DNA of 64,000 nt from Rahnella sikkimica (GTDB lineage: Bacteria; Pseudomonadota; Gammaproteobacteria; Enterobacterales; Enterobacteriaceae), in NCBI RefSeq assembly GCF_002951615.1, contig NZ_CP019062.1, positions 1,984,001-2,048,000 of the forward strand, written 5' to 3'. Both the position numbers and the translations under genes were made by a program. Below, piece after piece: positions 29,430 to 37,813 of the stretch (the stretch's first letter is position 1; each line of letters begins with the position of its first letter). Below the pieces are notes generated by a model. It had not been told where the DNA came from, did no database searches, and saw nothing but the letters and a program-made list of their open reading frames with translations.

Positions 29430-32191
29430 TAATTACCCCCGGTACCGCATGATGGCGCTTTAACAGGCCAGAGATAAGCGCCTTTTACGTCCACGATTAC
29501 GCGCTGATTACAACGCACCTGAATTTTCGCCTGAACGGCACCTTCCGCGTTCAGCAGACTGACTACACCTTTGCCGCCCGCCCAGGCATGTTTCTCGCTG
29601 AAATCATCAGCCCAATCAAATTTAGGCAAAATAGCGAAACGGCCGGTTGTGGTGATATAACCGAACAGGTTTCCGTAAGTCGATTTTTTCATGGCCGTGG
29701 CAAAGTTATTATTCATTGCGCCAACCTGATCAAAATAAGAACCGATCAGCTTCTTACCTTGTTGATCAACGAAACCATAAAGCCCTTTGTTATCACGTAA
29801 CGGAATAACACCGGCACTGGCTTTGTTTGCCTGCAAACTGTCGAGCCCGGCAAAACGCTGGATCTCATTGCCTTCATTGTCATAAAGCACGGTTTCGCCG
29901 GTCACGTCATCATTCATAGTCAGACGCACCAGCGAATTAAGCGGTAAAGCTTGTTCAAAACCATCCAGCGGAACAGCACCGTGATCATTGATCAGTGTGG
30001 TGTGACCGTCGCTGACCGCACGGCTCCAGTTCAGGGGTGAAATGAAATTGAATTCTGCCGTATAAAGAGGCTGAATTTGCCAGTCACCCTGCACGTTAAT
30101 CGCGCCAAAGTGGGGGGAGAAACTCAGCATTACCCAGTCGCCTTGCACTGAGCTTGATGAAGCTGCAATCGCTTTACTGACAGGATAACGGCCCGCGCTG
30201 TCTAACAGCGCCACGCCTCCTTCTGAAGGCTGAACCAGCCAGTGCCCCTGTCCGACGGATTGTGGCCTCGCAAGCAGATCTTCAACGATAACCTGACCGC
30301 TGTTTGCGCTGTAAAGGCTGTAATGACTGGAGAGATCGCTGCGTTCGCCCGGTTGATCATTATCAGATAAAGTGAAAACGTCCTGCCCGATATATTGGAA
30401 TTTACCGCCGCGGCTCGAATCCGGAGTAATTGCCCATGTGCCGTTGGTTCCGATAACCCCCCATCCGGCATCGTCTTTCGCCAGAGCATATCCCTCATTG
30501 AAAGACTCGATTTGAGTAAACTGAGGGACGGCTTTGATACTCTTGCTCGCAATATCCCACAAGCCCCAGCGGCGGGCATCGTTCGTGCCTTCGGTGTAAT
30601 ACAGCAGTCCGCCGGAAATACGCTGAGCGTTTTGTAGAATATCCTCAGGCACATCGGTTGCATTGCCATTACGATCAATTAAACGTTTGGTGTCGGTATT
30701 ATTACTGTTTTCTACGGCCCAGGTGTAATCACCACTAAACGTGTTGATCTGCTGATAAACCGGCTGGATAACCCATTTACCCGCACCGTCTACTGCACCC
30801 ACTTTTTGAGTTTGTGTATGGATGATCAGTGGAGCCTGGGAAGCATCAGCATCGATTGCCGCCCACTGAGGGTCAGAAAGAACATTACCCTGCGAAGTCA
30901 GTATTGCCGGTGGTTTTGCGGTATCGGCAGGTGTCAGAATCGCCCATGGCAGTGTGTGCGATGCATCTGCAGTAGCTTCCGGTAGTGCGGCGATATCTTC
31001 TGCCAGCACTGATGTACCGAGCGGCTTCGCCTGATAATCTTTCAGTGCTGCGAGCGTGGCATCATTAAGTAACGCAACGCCATTATTGTCATAAACCTGA
31101 ACAACCTGCGGCACCTTGCTCTCTGTCTGCATAATCCATAGGCGGTTATCCTGTTGCAGGAATTGAGGTTTATTCACTTTCAGGGAAACAATCTGGTTAT
31201 CGGCTCCAACAATGATGATGCCTTTGCTGCCCGTTCCCAGCGTGGCCTTTCCCCAGACGATAATCTTCTCGGACTGATCGGCAGCAATATCCTGAATTTT
31301 TTCCAGTTTTCTGCTGAGCAATTGTTTCGAATTATCGCTGCCGGTTACCAGCCAGCTACCGGAGGAAAGAGGACGTACCGATTTATACTGTTCTTTGTTT
31401 AATGAAACGCCCTGACGATCAACAAAGCTCCACAGACTTTTGATTTTGACCGCGACTACGTCGCCACTGAGCTGGGGTTCATCACGGGTTTTCAGGATCA
31501 TGGGATCAATGACCCAGTCACCGTTTTCGTCCAGATATCCCCAGTAACCGTCGTTTGCTGAATCACGCTTTTTCGCCGGGATAAGCCCTGACTGCGGCAA
31601 ATCAAGTGCCATAACATCGTCAGGCAGCGAAAGAGAACGGTCCGTAGCAGCATTCCACAACGCCGGGGAGACCTGCGTTTGTACGCTGGCCAGCGCCTGT
31701 CCGCCTGCAAAACCCTGGCTATCCAGGGAAACGGCAAACGGCAGCGTTTTCACAACTGCGCCTTTACGGTCAATTAATGCCAGGCGATTATCCGTGACGA
31801 CCAGCGCTGTACCCTGTGCATTGAAATCAGTGGCGCGGGTAAAACGGGGTTCAATAACCCAGTGCCCTTTCTTATCGATATAGCCGTACTGATCGCCTTT
31901 TTTCACAACGGCGAGATCATTAACAAATCCACGGGCGTCGCTGAAATCGGGTTTGATTGCCATGTGCCCGGAGGTATCGAGATAACCCCACTGTGCCTCA
32001 CGTGATAACCCAACCAGTACAGCGGAAAGTCCCTGTTGAAAAGGTAACTGGCACTCTTTGGCCGTTTTTGCATTGCCACATGCCCGTAACGGTGAGTCAT
32101 CCGCGTGTACCGGCAGGCTAAAAGTCGCATTCAGAACCAGGGCTAATGCGCTGAAGTTACTGAGATGTTTGAATTTTTCGGAGCAAATCAT
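29429..32191 (-). CDS. Exported WG-repeat protein, first gene of pair (920 residues)
   Basis: This is a paralogue of the downstream gene with the same layout. A signal peptide ends near residue 30 (SLPVHADDSP), followed by WG-type units such as QWGYLDTSGHMAIKP, QYGYIDKKGHWVIEP, YWGYLDENGDWVIDP, GWGVIGTNGTWAITP and LYGFVDQQGKKLIG. Cysteines lie near the N-terminus (RACGNAKTAKECQLP) and C-terminus (VRCNQR, APSCGTGGN), a pattern shared with its partner. The pair probably acts together in the periplasm or at the cell surface. The ATG at 32189-32191 follows GGGCATCGG on the minus strand. No enzyme domain is recognised. Confidence 0.85.
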   Translation of the reverse strand: MICSEKFKHLSNFSALALVLNATFSLPVHADDSPLRACGNAKTAKECQLPFQQGLSAVLVGLSREAQWGYLDTSGHMAIKPDFSDARGFVNDLAVVKKGDQYGYIDKKGHWVIEPRFTRATDFNAQGTALVVTDNRLALIDRKGAVVKTLPFAVSLDSQGFAGGQALASVQTQVSPALWNAATDRSLSLPDDVMALDLPQSGLIPAKKRDSANDGYWGYLDENGDWVIDPMILKTRDEPQLSGDVVAVKIKSLWSFVDRQGVSLNKEQYKSVRPLSSGSWLVTGSDNSKQLLSRKLEKIQDIAADQSEKIIVWGKATLGTGSKGIIIVGADNQIVSLKVNKPQFLQQDNRLWIMQTESKVPQVVQVYDNNGVALLNDATLAALKDYQAKPLGTSVLAEDIAALPEATADASHTLPWAILTPADTAKPPAILTSQGNVLSDPQWAAIDADASQAPLIIHTQTQKVGAVDGAGKWVIQPVYQQINTFSGDYTWAVENSNNTDTKRLIDRNGNATDVPEDILQNAQRISGGLLYYTEGTNDARRWGLWDIASKSIKAVPQFTQIESFNEGYALAKDDAGWGVIGTNGTWAITPDSSRGGKFQYIGQDVFTLSDNDQPGERSDLSSHYSLYSANSGQVIVEDLLARPQSVGQGHWLVQPSEGGVALLDSAGRYPVSKAIAASSSSVQGDWVMLSFSPHFGAINVQGDWQIQPLYTAEFNFISPLNWSRAVSDGHTTLINDHGAVPLDGFEQALPLNSLVRLTMNDDVTGETVLYDNEGNEIQRFAGLDSLQANKASAGVIPLRDNKGLYGFVDQQGKKLIGSYFDQVGAMNNNFATAMKKSTYGNLFGYITTTGRFAILPKFDWADDFSEKHAWAGGKGVVSLLNAEGAVQAKIQVRCNQRVIVDVKGAYLWPVKAPSCGTGGN

Positions 32192-32706
32192 CCGATGCCC
32201 TTATAACTGGAGAAAATAAGAAAATGTAGCGCACGTTTTTTTTCATCACCCGCATTTTGCGCAGGTGAGACGGTAAAAATCCGATAATAATCAATTTCAA
32301 GCGCACGCCTATGCTATACACCTATAGGGTGTCAGCTTGTGAAAGAAAAAGCAGCTATTTTATTACCCTGTAACGAATGAATGCACTCCATCGCTGCATA
32401 GAAAGATAATCTTCAGATGTTACCATCCAAAAAAATTTCCCACCGGTTATTAACCGCGCAACTACATTTACGCTGCATCAGCAAAAGTATGATCGTTTTC
32501 ATTTACAGATGTATGACTGGCGAATAATTAATCTCCAAAAGAATCTAACAAGTTTTGATTAAAGTCATTATTCCCCCTGCTTTAGTCTGGTTTTATAGGG
32601 TAAAGAGCGTTATGTGACCAAAATCACTCCCGGTCTGGGTGGCGTAAAACCAGGTTGTGTTCGGTTACAGCGTATTTCAGGTACTTTATCTTCATTGGGG
32701 AAAGTC
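32192..32706. other. Divergent intergenic region with an inverted repeat
   Basis: About 515 AT-rich bases upstream of the WG operon (minus) and the small DUF1883-like gene (plus). It contains a short hairpin, ACACCTATAGGGTGT near 32316-32330. No gene is supported unless the downstream protein starts earlier (32614). Confidence 0.4.
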
Positions 32707-32964
32707 ATGCCTATCGTTCGAGCCAGATTGAGTCTGTTTGGTGGCGACACCGTCGTCATTCGTTGTTCAGAAAAATGCCACATCCATCTGATGTGTGAAA
32801 ATGATATTGAGCGAAATGGACGTCACTCAGGTTTCGGCGATATTTTGATGGTTAACGATCAGAATACAGCCTACGTTGGCATCCCTTATAAAGGGACCTG
32901 GAATGTGCTGATCGATTCCCAATGTGATTCTCTGGAGCATTCCATTAGCTACATGCCTGCATAA
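32707..32964 (+). CDS. Small conserved protein, DUF1883-like
   Basis: An 85-residue beta-rich protein beginning MPIVRARLSLFGGDTVVIRC. The pattern L-F-G-G-D-TVVI, a central HIHLMCENDIERN and GIPYKGTWNVLIDSQ resembles DUF1883-type small beta-sandwich proteins, some of which accompany TIR or signalling proteins. That likeness is by eye only. The ATG at 32707 follows TTGGGGAAAGTC, a good ribosome-binding site; an earlier in-frame start at 32614 would add 31 residues without recognisable homology. The gene stands alone. Confidence 0.6.
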   Translation: MPIVRARLSLFGGDTVVIRCSEKCHIHLMCENDIERNGRHSGFGDILMVNDQNTAYVGIPYKGTWNVLIDSQCDSLEHSISYMPA

Positions 32965-33325
32965 TCCTGATTATCTCCTCTTTGACACTCTTACTCTCTT
33001 GAGACGTCGTATCAGGCGGATGCATAACATTTGCCTGATATTTCTGAACATTGCCTGTTCCGTTACACGCAACACAACGGTATAGGCATGCCGCCAAACC
33101 GTCCAGAGTCAAAATCATTAATTGCGTAACATCGCGTAAAAACTTTAGCTTGTTACATCAATTACATATCGTGATTGAATTGAACATTCCATAATTTTAA
33201 AAACTCAGTTTTTACTCTTATTAATTGATTGCCAGCCAGGTTTTCACATTGCATTCTGTTCCCTGCAATGACGTGGCACCGGTCATCCAGGCCGGATATC
33301 TTCCAGGCAAAAACAGATCCTCATA
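32965..33325. other. Intergenic region upstream of the M20 gene
   Basis: About 360 bases rich in A and T with several short repeats (CAGGCGGAT...GCCTGATAT). It presumably carries the promoter of the downstream hydrolase. No gene or known regulatory site was recognised. Confidence 0.4.
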
Positions 33326-34507
33326 ATGAATAATAAATCATTTTGCACCATCGCTGACGTGGCCGACCTTATTCCTGGGCTGCGTGAAGTTCGTCAACAC
33401 CTGCATCAGAATCCTGAACTTTCCAATGAAGAATCTGATACCGCCGCTTTAGTCGCCGATAAACTTCGGGCACTGGGCTATCAAGTGACCTCTGGCGTCG
33501 GCGGTCACGGAGTTATCGGATCAATGACACTGGGAACAGGCAAACGCAGCATCGGCATTCGTGCAGATATGGACGCCCTGCCCATCACTGAAATGACGGG
33601 AGTTAGCTATGCAAGTCAGTTGCCGGGCAAAATGCACGCCTGCGGCCATGATGGACATACCGCAATGCTTCTGGGAGCCGCCGGGCAACTGGCGCGCAGT
33701 AAAAATTTCTCAGGCACAGTGAACCTGATTTTCCAACCCGCTGAAGAAATTGGTTTCAACAGTGGCGCAGAGCGTATGCTGGCCGAACAGCTATTCGAGC
33801 GCTTCCCTTGCGACGCCGTCTACGGTCTTCATAATCATCCCGGCTACCCGATCGGGAAGATGATGTTCCGCTCAGGCCCGTTTATGGCAGCCTGCGATAC
33901 AGTAAATATCACTGTTCACGGCAAAGGCGGGCATGCCGCACGCCCTCATATGACTGTTGATCCGATTCTGGTCGCCAGCAGCCTCGTTGTGGCGCTGCAA
34001 TCCATTATTTCCCGTAATATCGATCCCAATGAAACTGCCGTTATCACCATCGGCTCATTACATTCAGGGCATGCCTCCAACGTGATCCCGGAAACTGCGC
34101 GCCTTGAAATGAGCGTCCGTTCATTCGATGCAGGAGTACGCAAAATACTGGAAGAGCGTATCCGTACGCTGGTATCTAACCATGCCGCGGGCTATGGCGC
34201 GCGCGCTGAAATTGAATATGTACCGGGATATCCGGTGCTGGTTAATCATGATAAGGAAACGGCGTTCGCACTGGAGGTGGCAAAAGAGCTGATCGGTGCA
34301 GATAATGTGGTTGAAAATCTTGCGCCTATTTCCGGCAGTGAGGATTTTGCGTATTTCCTGCAACAAAAACCCGGCTGTTTCCTGCGCCTCGGAAATGGCG
34401 ATAGCGCCGTACTGCACAACCCCGCCTACAACTTTAATGACGAAAGCCTGAGTTTCGGTGTCGCATACTGGACGCGTCTCGTTGAGCGTTATTTAACTGA
34501 TGAATAA
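33326..34507 (+). CDS. M20 family amidohydrolase (hippurate hydrolase / N-acyl amino acid hydrolase type)
   Basis: A 393-residue cytoplasmic metallopeptidase of the M20D group. Metal-binding motifs are IRADMDALPI, MHACGHDGHTAMLLGA, NLIFQPAEEIGF and YGLHNHPGYPIG. The dimerisation domain follows (HGKGGHAARPHMTVDPI), and the last ligand is in ISGSEDFAYFLQQKPG. It should hydrolyse an N-acyl amino acid such as hippurate, N-acetylated or indole-3-acetyl-amino acids; the exact substrate cannot be read from sequence. No partner transporter is adjacent. The ATG at 33326 is used because the metal core then falls at normal positions. Confidence 0.88.
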   Translation: MNNKSFCTIADVADLIPGLREVRQHLHQNPELSNEESDTAALVADKLRALGYQVTSGVGGHGVIGSMTLGTGKRSIGIRADMDALPITEMTGVSYASQLPGKMHACGHDGHTAMLLGAAGQLARSKNFSGTVNLIFQPAEEIGFNSGAERMLAEQLFERFPCDAVYGLHNHPGYPIGKMMFRSGPFMAACDTVNITVHGKGGHAARPHMTVDPILVASSLVVALQSIISRNIDPNETAVITIGSLHSGHASNVIPETARLEMSVRSFDAGVRKILEERIRTLVSNHAAGYGARAEIEYVPGYPVLVNHDKETAFALEVAKELIGADNVVENLAPISGSEDFAYFLQQKPGCFLRLGNGDSAVLHNPAYNFNDESLSFGVAYWTRLVERYLTDE

Positions 34508-34589
34508 CCAACCGGACTGTTACATGTTGCAGAATAAACTTACTTAGGTTTGACATAAATCGACACTGAGTTTGTTACCTTTATTTCCG

Positions 34590-34691
34590 AGGAAAACATT
34601 TCTTCTCCTGTGTCCACTATGAACTGTCCTTCATAGTGTGTAAGACCCTCGCATTACCCCTTTCAGCCCGCCCCGAGCGGGCTTTTTTTTA
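34590..34691 (+). ncRNA. Candidate small RNA or structured 3' UTR
   Basis: Downstream of the M20 gene stand a perfect nine-base-pair hairpin (CACTATGAA 34615-34623, TTCATAGTG 34630-34638), a pyrimidine-rich single-stranded stretch, then a strong terminator (34665-34690). A TTGACA at 34550-34555 could be a -35 element but no good -10 follows. The layout (hairpin, open region, GC hairpin with T8) is typical of Hfq- or ProQ-bound RNAs. It could equally be the 3' untranslated region of the M20 transcript. Confidence 0.35.
34665..34690 (+). terminator. Intrinsic terminator downstream of the M20 gene
   Basis: AGCCCGC / GCGGGCT stem, five-base loop, followed by T8. Confidence 0.92.
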
Positions 34692-34778
34692 TTCGCAGAT
34701 TAGCCAGCATTATCTTGATAACATGCCGTGAGTGACGCCGGAGTGTTTGTCGTAAGCGTCACCCATCTGATGGAAATT

Positions 34779-35792
34779 TTACTTGTGAGTAAAATCGATC
34801 ACCATTCTGCCTTTAATTTTGCCCTGTTCCATTTCGTGGAAAATAGCATTGATATCACCCAATGGACGTTTAGTGACTTTGGGTACAACTTTACCTTCAG
34901 CGGCAAACTGGAATGCTTCCGCAAGATCTTCACGAGTCCCTACCAGTGAACCTACAACCTGAATGCCATCCAGCACCAGACGAGGAATATTCAGGCTCAT
35001 GGATTCAGGAGGCAGGCCGACAGCGACGATACGGCCACCGGCACGCATGGCGTCAACCGCAGAGTTAAATGCCGATTTCGCTGTGGCCGTAACAACAGCA
35101 GCGTGAGCACCCCCCACTTTTTCCTGAATGATTTTTGCTGCATCTTCTTTCAGCATATTGATGGTCAGATCTGCGCCCATTTCAGCGGCAAATTCCAGTT
35201 GAAGATCGTTCACATCGATAGCGATAACCTTGGCATTGAACACATTCTTAGCATACTGCAACGCCAGATTGCCCAGACCACCCAGACCATAAATAGCAAT
35301 CCATTTACCTGGTTGAATGCCTGAAACCTTGACCGCTTTATAGGTTGTCACACCCGCGCACGTCACGCTGCTGGCGGCGGCAGATTCCAAACCGTCCGGG
35401 ACTTTCACCGCATAATCAGCTGAAACGATACATTCCTCTGCCATACCGCCATCAGCGGTATACCCCGCATTTATAACCTGACGACAGAGTGTTTCATTAC
35501 CGGTGGTACAGTATTCGCAATGCCCGCAGCCTTTGAAGAACCAGGCGACGCTCGCACGATCACCCACTTTCAGCGCTGTGACGCCCGGACCAATTTTCTT
35601 AACGATACCAATGCCTTCATGGCCCAGTATCACGCCAGTTTTGTCACCAAAATCCCCATTTTTTACATGTAAATCCGTATGACAAACACCACAGCACTCC
35701 ATCTGTAAAAGTGCTTCACCATGCTCTAATGCACGAAGAGTTTTCTCAACGACATCAACAGAATGGTCTTTATTGACAACAGCAGCTTTCAT
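34779..35792 (-). CDS. adhP: Propanol-preferring alcohol dehydrogenase AdhP
   Basis: A 337-residue zinc-dependent medium-chain alcohol dehydrogenase, close to E. coli AdhP. The catalytic zinc region is [19 protein letters not shown] with HEGIG. The structural zinc cysteines are [15 protein letters not shown]. The NAD-binding motif is [15 protein letters not shown]. It interconverts ethanol or propanol and the aldehydes. The start is the ATG at 35790-35792, with GAAAGGGAAATG context on the minus strand. It is divergent from the PAP2 gene; an inverted repeat lies 89 bases upstream. Confidence 0.95.
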   Translation of the reverse strand: MKAAVVNKDHSVDVVEKTLRALEHGEALLQMECCGVCHTDLHVKNGDFGDKTGVILGHEGIGIVKKIGPGVTALKVGDRASVAWFFKGCGHCEYCTTGNETLCRQVINAGYTADGGMAEECIVSADYAVKVPDGLESAAASSVTCAGVTTYKAVKVSGIQPGKWIAIYGLGGLGNLALQYAKNVFNAKVIAIDVNDLQLEFAAEMGADLTINMLKEDAAKIIQEKVGGAHAAVVTATAKSAFNSAVDAMRAGGRIVAVGLPPESMSLNIPRLVLDGIQVVGSLVGTREDLAEAFQFAAEGKVVPKVTKRPLGDINAIFHEMEQGKIKGRMVIDFTHK

Positions 35793-35880
35793 TTCCCTTT
35801 CCTCTCATTGTGGCGGAATATCAAAGTTAAAACTGTCACTCTATAACTGCAATACAAATAATAACTATTTCAGAAAATAC

Positions 35881-35899
35881 AATACATTATGAATGTATT
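35881..35899. promoter_or_regulatory. Palindromic operator candidate upstream of adhP
   Basis: AATACATTATGAATGTATT is a perfect seven-base inverted repeat with a five-base spacer, 89 bases upstream of adhP and 112 upstream of the PAP2 gene. The binding protein is unknown. Confidence 0.4.
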
Positions 35900-36010
35900 C
35901 TCAGTTTGGCAAATTGTGCAATCCCCCCACAAACCGGGATACAGTCCTAAAATAATCCCCGGTCAGATAATATTGTTCGTTCGAGAACGCCCTGCTGATA
36001 CACTTTCCTA

Positions 36011-36664
36011 TTGATTTTTCGAAAGAATTTATTATTGATCGTCGAGGGCTACATCTTGCTTTGGAATCTCCTGACCTATTTTGGCGACAGCATGCTCATA
36101 TTGCCCACCGGATTAACCCTCGCGTTGTTTATCGTATGGAAGGTTAAAAGCCCCGCCACAGCGTTAACCTGGCTGATTACTCTTGGGATCTCTGGCCTAA
36201 CGGTGAGCATCTCAAAGCTGTTGTTTCTCGCCTGGGGGATTGGCAGCAGTACATTTAATTTTACAGGCTTTAGCGGACATACCACGATGTCCGCCACTTT
36301 ATGGCCAGTGATGTTCTGGTTAATAGGCCAACGCTTTCAACCTGACAGACGCAAGTTGATGGTTACTGTTGGGTATATTATTGCCTTCATGGTGGGTATC
36401 AGCCGGCTCGCATTGCATGTTCATTCAGTGAGCGAAGTGGTCTCAGGGTTTATTCTCGGGAGTATCTGCAGTGGAATCTTTTTATATACGCAACGCGACT
36501 GCGACATGCGCTATTTCACATTCACTCCTTTGGTTTTCCTGCTTATTCTTCCTCTGTCCCTGATGAGTTATGGCAAGAAAGCACCGACGCAACAACTGAT
36601 CGAACAGATCGCCTCACAAATCACAGGCAAACAACCCTGGACGCGGGCAAAACTGCTTGAATAA
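36011..36664 (+). CDS. PAP2-family membrane phosphatase
   Basis: A 217-residue polytopic inner-membrane protein with the phosphatidic-acid-phosphatase type 2 signature. Its motif 2 is FSGHTTMSA and motif 3 is SRLALHVHSVSEVVSG; motif 1 is degenerate (KLLFLAWG). The family dephosphorylates lipid phosphates such as undecaprenyl-pyrophosphate or phosphatidyl-glycerol-phosphate; the substrate here is unknown. The start is uncertain: the TTG at 36011 keeps the first membrane segment, while an ATG at 36089 would truncate it. It is the last clearly chromosomal gene before the prophage. Confidence 0.75.
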   Translation: MIFRKNLLLIVEGYILLWNLLTYFGDSMLILPTGLTLALFIVWKVKSPATALTWLITLGISGLTVSISKLLFLAWGIGSSTFNFTGFSGHTTMSATLWPVMFWLIGQRFQPDRRKLMVTVGYIIAFMVGISRLALHVHSVSEVVSGFILGSICSGIFLYTQRDCDMRYFTFTPLVFLLILPLSLMSYGKKAPTQQLIEQIASQITGKQPWTRAKLLE

Positions 36665-37150
36665 GTGGCGAAATCCACTGGGAAAAGGCTGTTGCTATCA
36701 GAGCTGATTTGCAGTTATGGAAGAAGCAGGAGGAGATGCAACTTACTGATTTAAAAAACAGGCAAAAAAAAGACCGAATACTAATTAAACCAATATTAAT
36801 CAATGGATTAAAAACTAGTTGGCGACATAATGGCGACAGTTCCCCCCATCTGACGCGTAATCAGCTTTTTGTGATGAACCAATTTGCGTTGATTTAATCC
36901 GCACGCTTGAAGCCTGATAAGCCCGCTTCATTCTCCAAGCCGCCTTTGATGTTTCAAGAAGCAGTTAAATTTCTGAAGCGGACGTTGATGAAATCAGGTT
37001 GCATTAGCTGTCATATAGTTGAAAGATACGCAACTTTGTCTAATAGCTTTTCTCAAAATGGCATCGTACTTCCAAGGCAGTTTAAGTGACTGTTGTGAGG
37101 ATTTTTATTACAAATAAATTAATATTGATGCGGGATTTAACCCACTATTT
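36665..37150. other. Host/prophage boundary region without a recognisable gene
   Basis: About 490 AT-rich bases between the chromosomal PAP2 gene and ptuB. P2 and 186 carry attL and the leftward int gene at this place, but no integrase can be read on either strand. Two copies of TGGCGACA lie at 36820-36838. Two small plus-strand open frames (from 36709, 62 codons; from 36907, 60 codons) have no recognisable homology. The exact junction is unknown because the right end of the prophage is outside the window. Confidence 0.5.
36820..36838. repeat. Tandem TGGCGACA repeat near the presumed left attachment region
   Basis: TGGCGACA at 36820-36827 and again at 36831-36838, spaced by TAA. Such short direct repeats can be recombinase arm sites or lie beside an att core. 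Function here is unproven. Confidence 0.3.
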
Positions 37151-37813
37151 TTATTTAAGAATAGCTATTATTCTACTCTCCATTTGATTGATTGTACATT
37201 TAACCATAGCTGAATACTCCGCAGATTGACTAGCTTCATTTGTTATTAAATCATCGTAGATAATTCTTCGAGTCGCTAGGGGGATAGTAGAATCGAGAAT
37301 ATTTTGGATTATTAGAAGTATCTTTTCAATTCTTTCCTTTCTTTGCTCGATTAACTCTGTCCTGTTTAATTTCAATATTTTCTCAGTTGACAAACCTTTG
37401 CTATCAAGTCCAAAAACAAGTGGGCCTGCAAACATCAATATGTTCTCTGGGTGTCCAACATACGGATCCTGAATGTCAAGCATGAGAGGATCTAAATTAG
37501 ATTTGTTCTGATTACAAACCTCACAAGCTAATGTTAGATTTACCCATTCAAATCTTTTTGACTCATCTAAAGACTTAGGATAAATATGTTCAATATCACC
37601 ATGATGTATATGCCGCAACTTACTCTCGCAATAAGCGCACTTCCCATATGTTTCTTTAACTATCTGTTCTTTAATTTCTTTATGATTGTACCTTGACTTT
37701 AAGTAAGTAGTTGATTCAATATTATTAGAAATGTTTGCCAAATGTATTTTGGTCCATTCAGCACCATTATCAGTAAGCACTTTAGGCTCAGTAAGCTTAG
37801 TTAACTTAATCAT
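37151..37813 (-). CDS. ptuB: Septu-type HNH endonuclease PtuB-like
   Basis: A 220-residue HNH nuclease. The zinc cysteines are Cys59 and Cys62 (GKCAYCE) and Cys97 and Cys100 (ACEVCNQNKSN). The catalytic segment is GDIEHIYPKS, with the general-base histidine at 76, then FEWVNLTLACEVC. This is the signature of PtuB and retron-associated HNH effectors (TIGR02646-like). The start overlaps the end of the ATPase gene by eight bases, so both are translated from one leftward mRNA. In Septu, PtuA and PtuB form a complex that degrades DNA on phage infection. No reverse transcriptase is present, so this is not a retron. Confidence 0.82.
   Translation of the reverse strand: MIKLTKLTEPKVLTDNGAEWTKIHLANISNNIESTTYLKSRYNHKEIKEQIVKETYGKCAYCESKLRHIHHGDIEHIYPKSLDESKRFEWVNLTLACEVCNQNKSNLDPLMLDIQDPYVGHPENILMFAGPLVFGLDSKGLSTEKILKLNRTELIEQRKERIEKILLIIQNILDSTIPLATRRIIYDDLITNEASQSAEYSAMVKCTINQMESRIIAILK

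Noticed and set aside
34639..34651. Eleven-base likeness to RyhB (AAGACCCTCGC) in the candidate RNA region
   Set aside because: The conserved RyhB core and a Fur box are absent, so the match is probably chance.
36709..37089. Two small plus-strand frames in the prophage boundary region (possible integrase or transposase remnants)
   Set aside because: Neither translation shows integrase, transposase or other recognisable motifs, and no ribosome-binding site stands before them.
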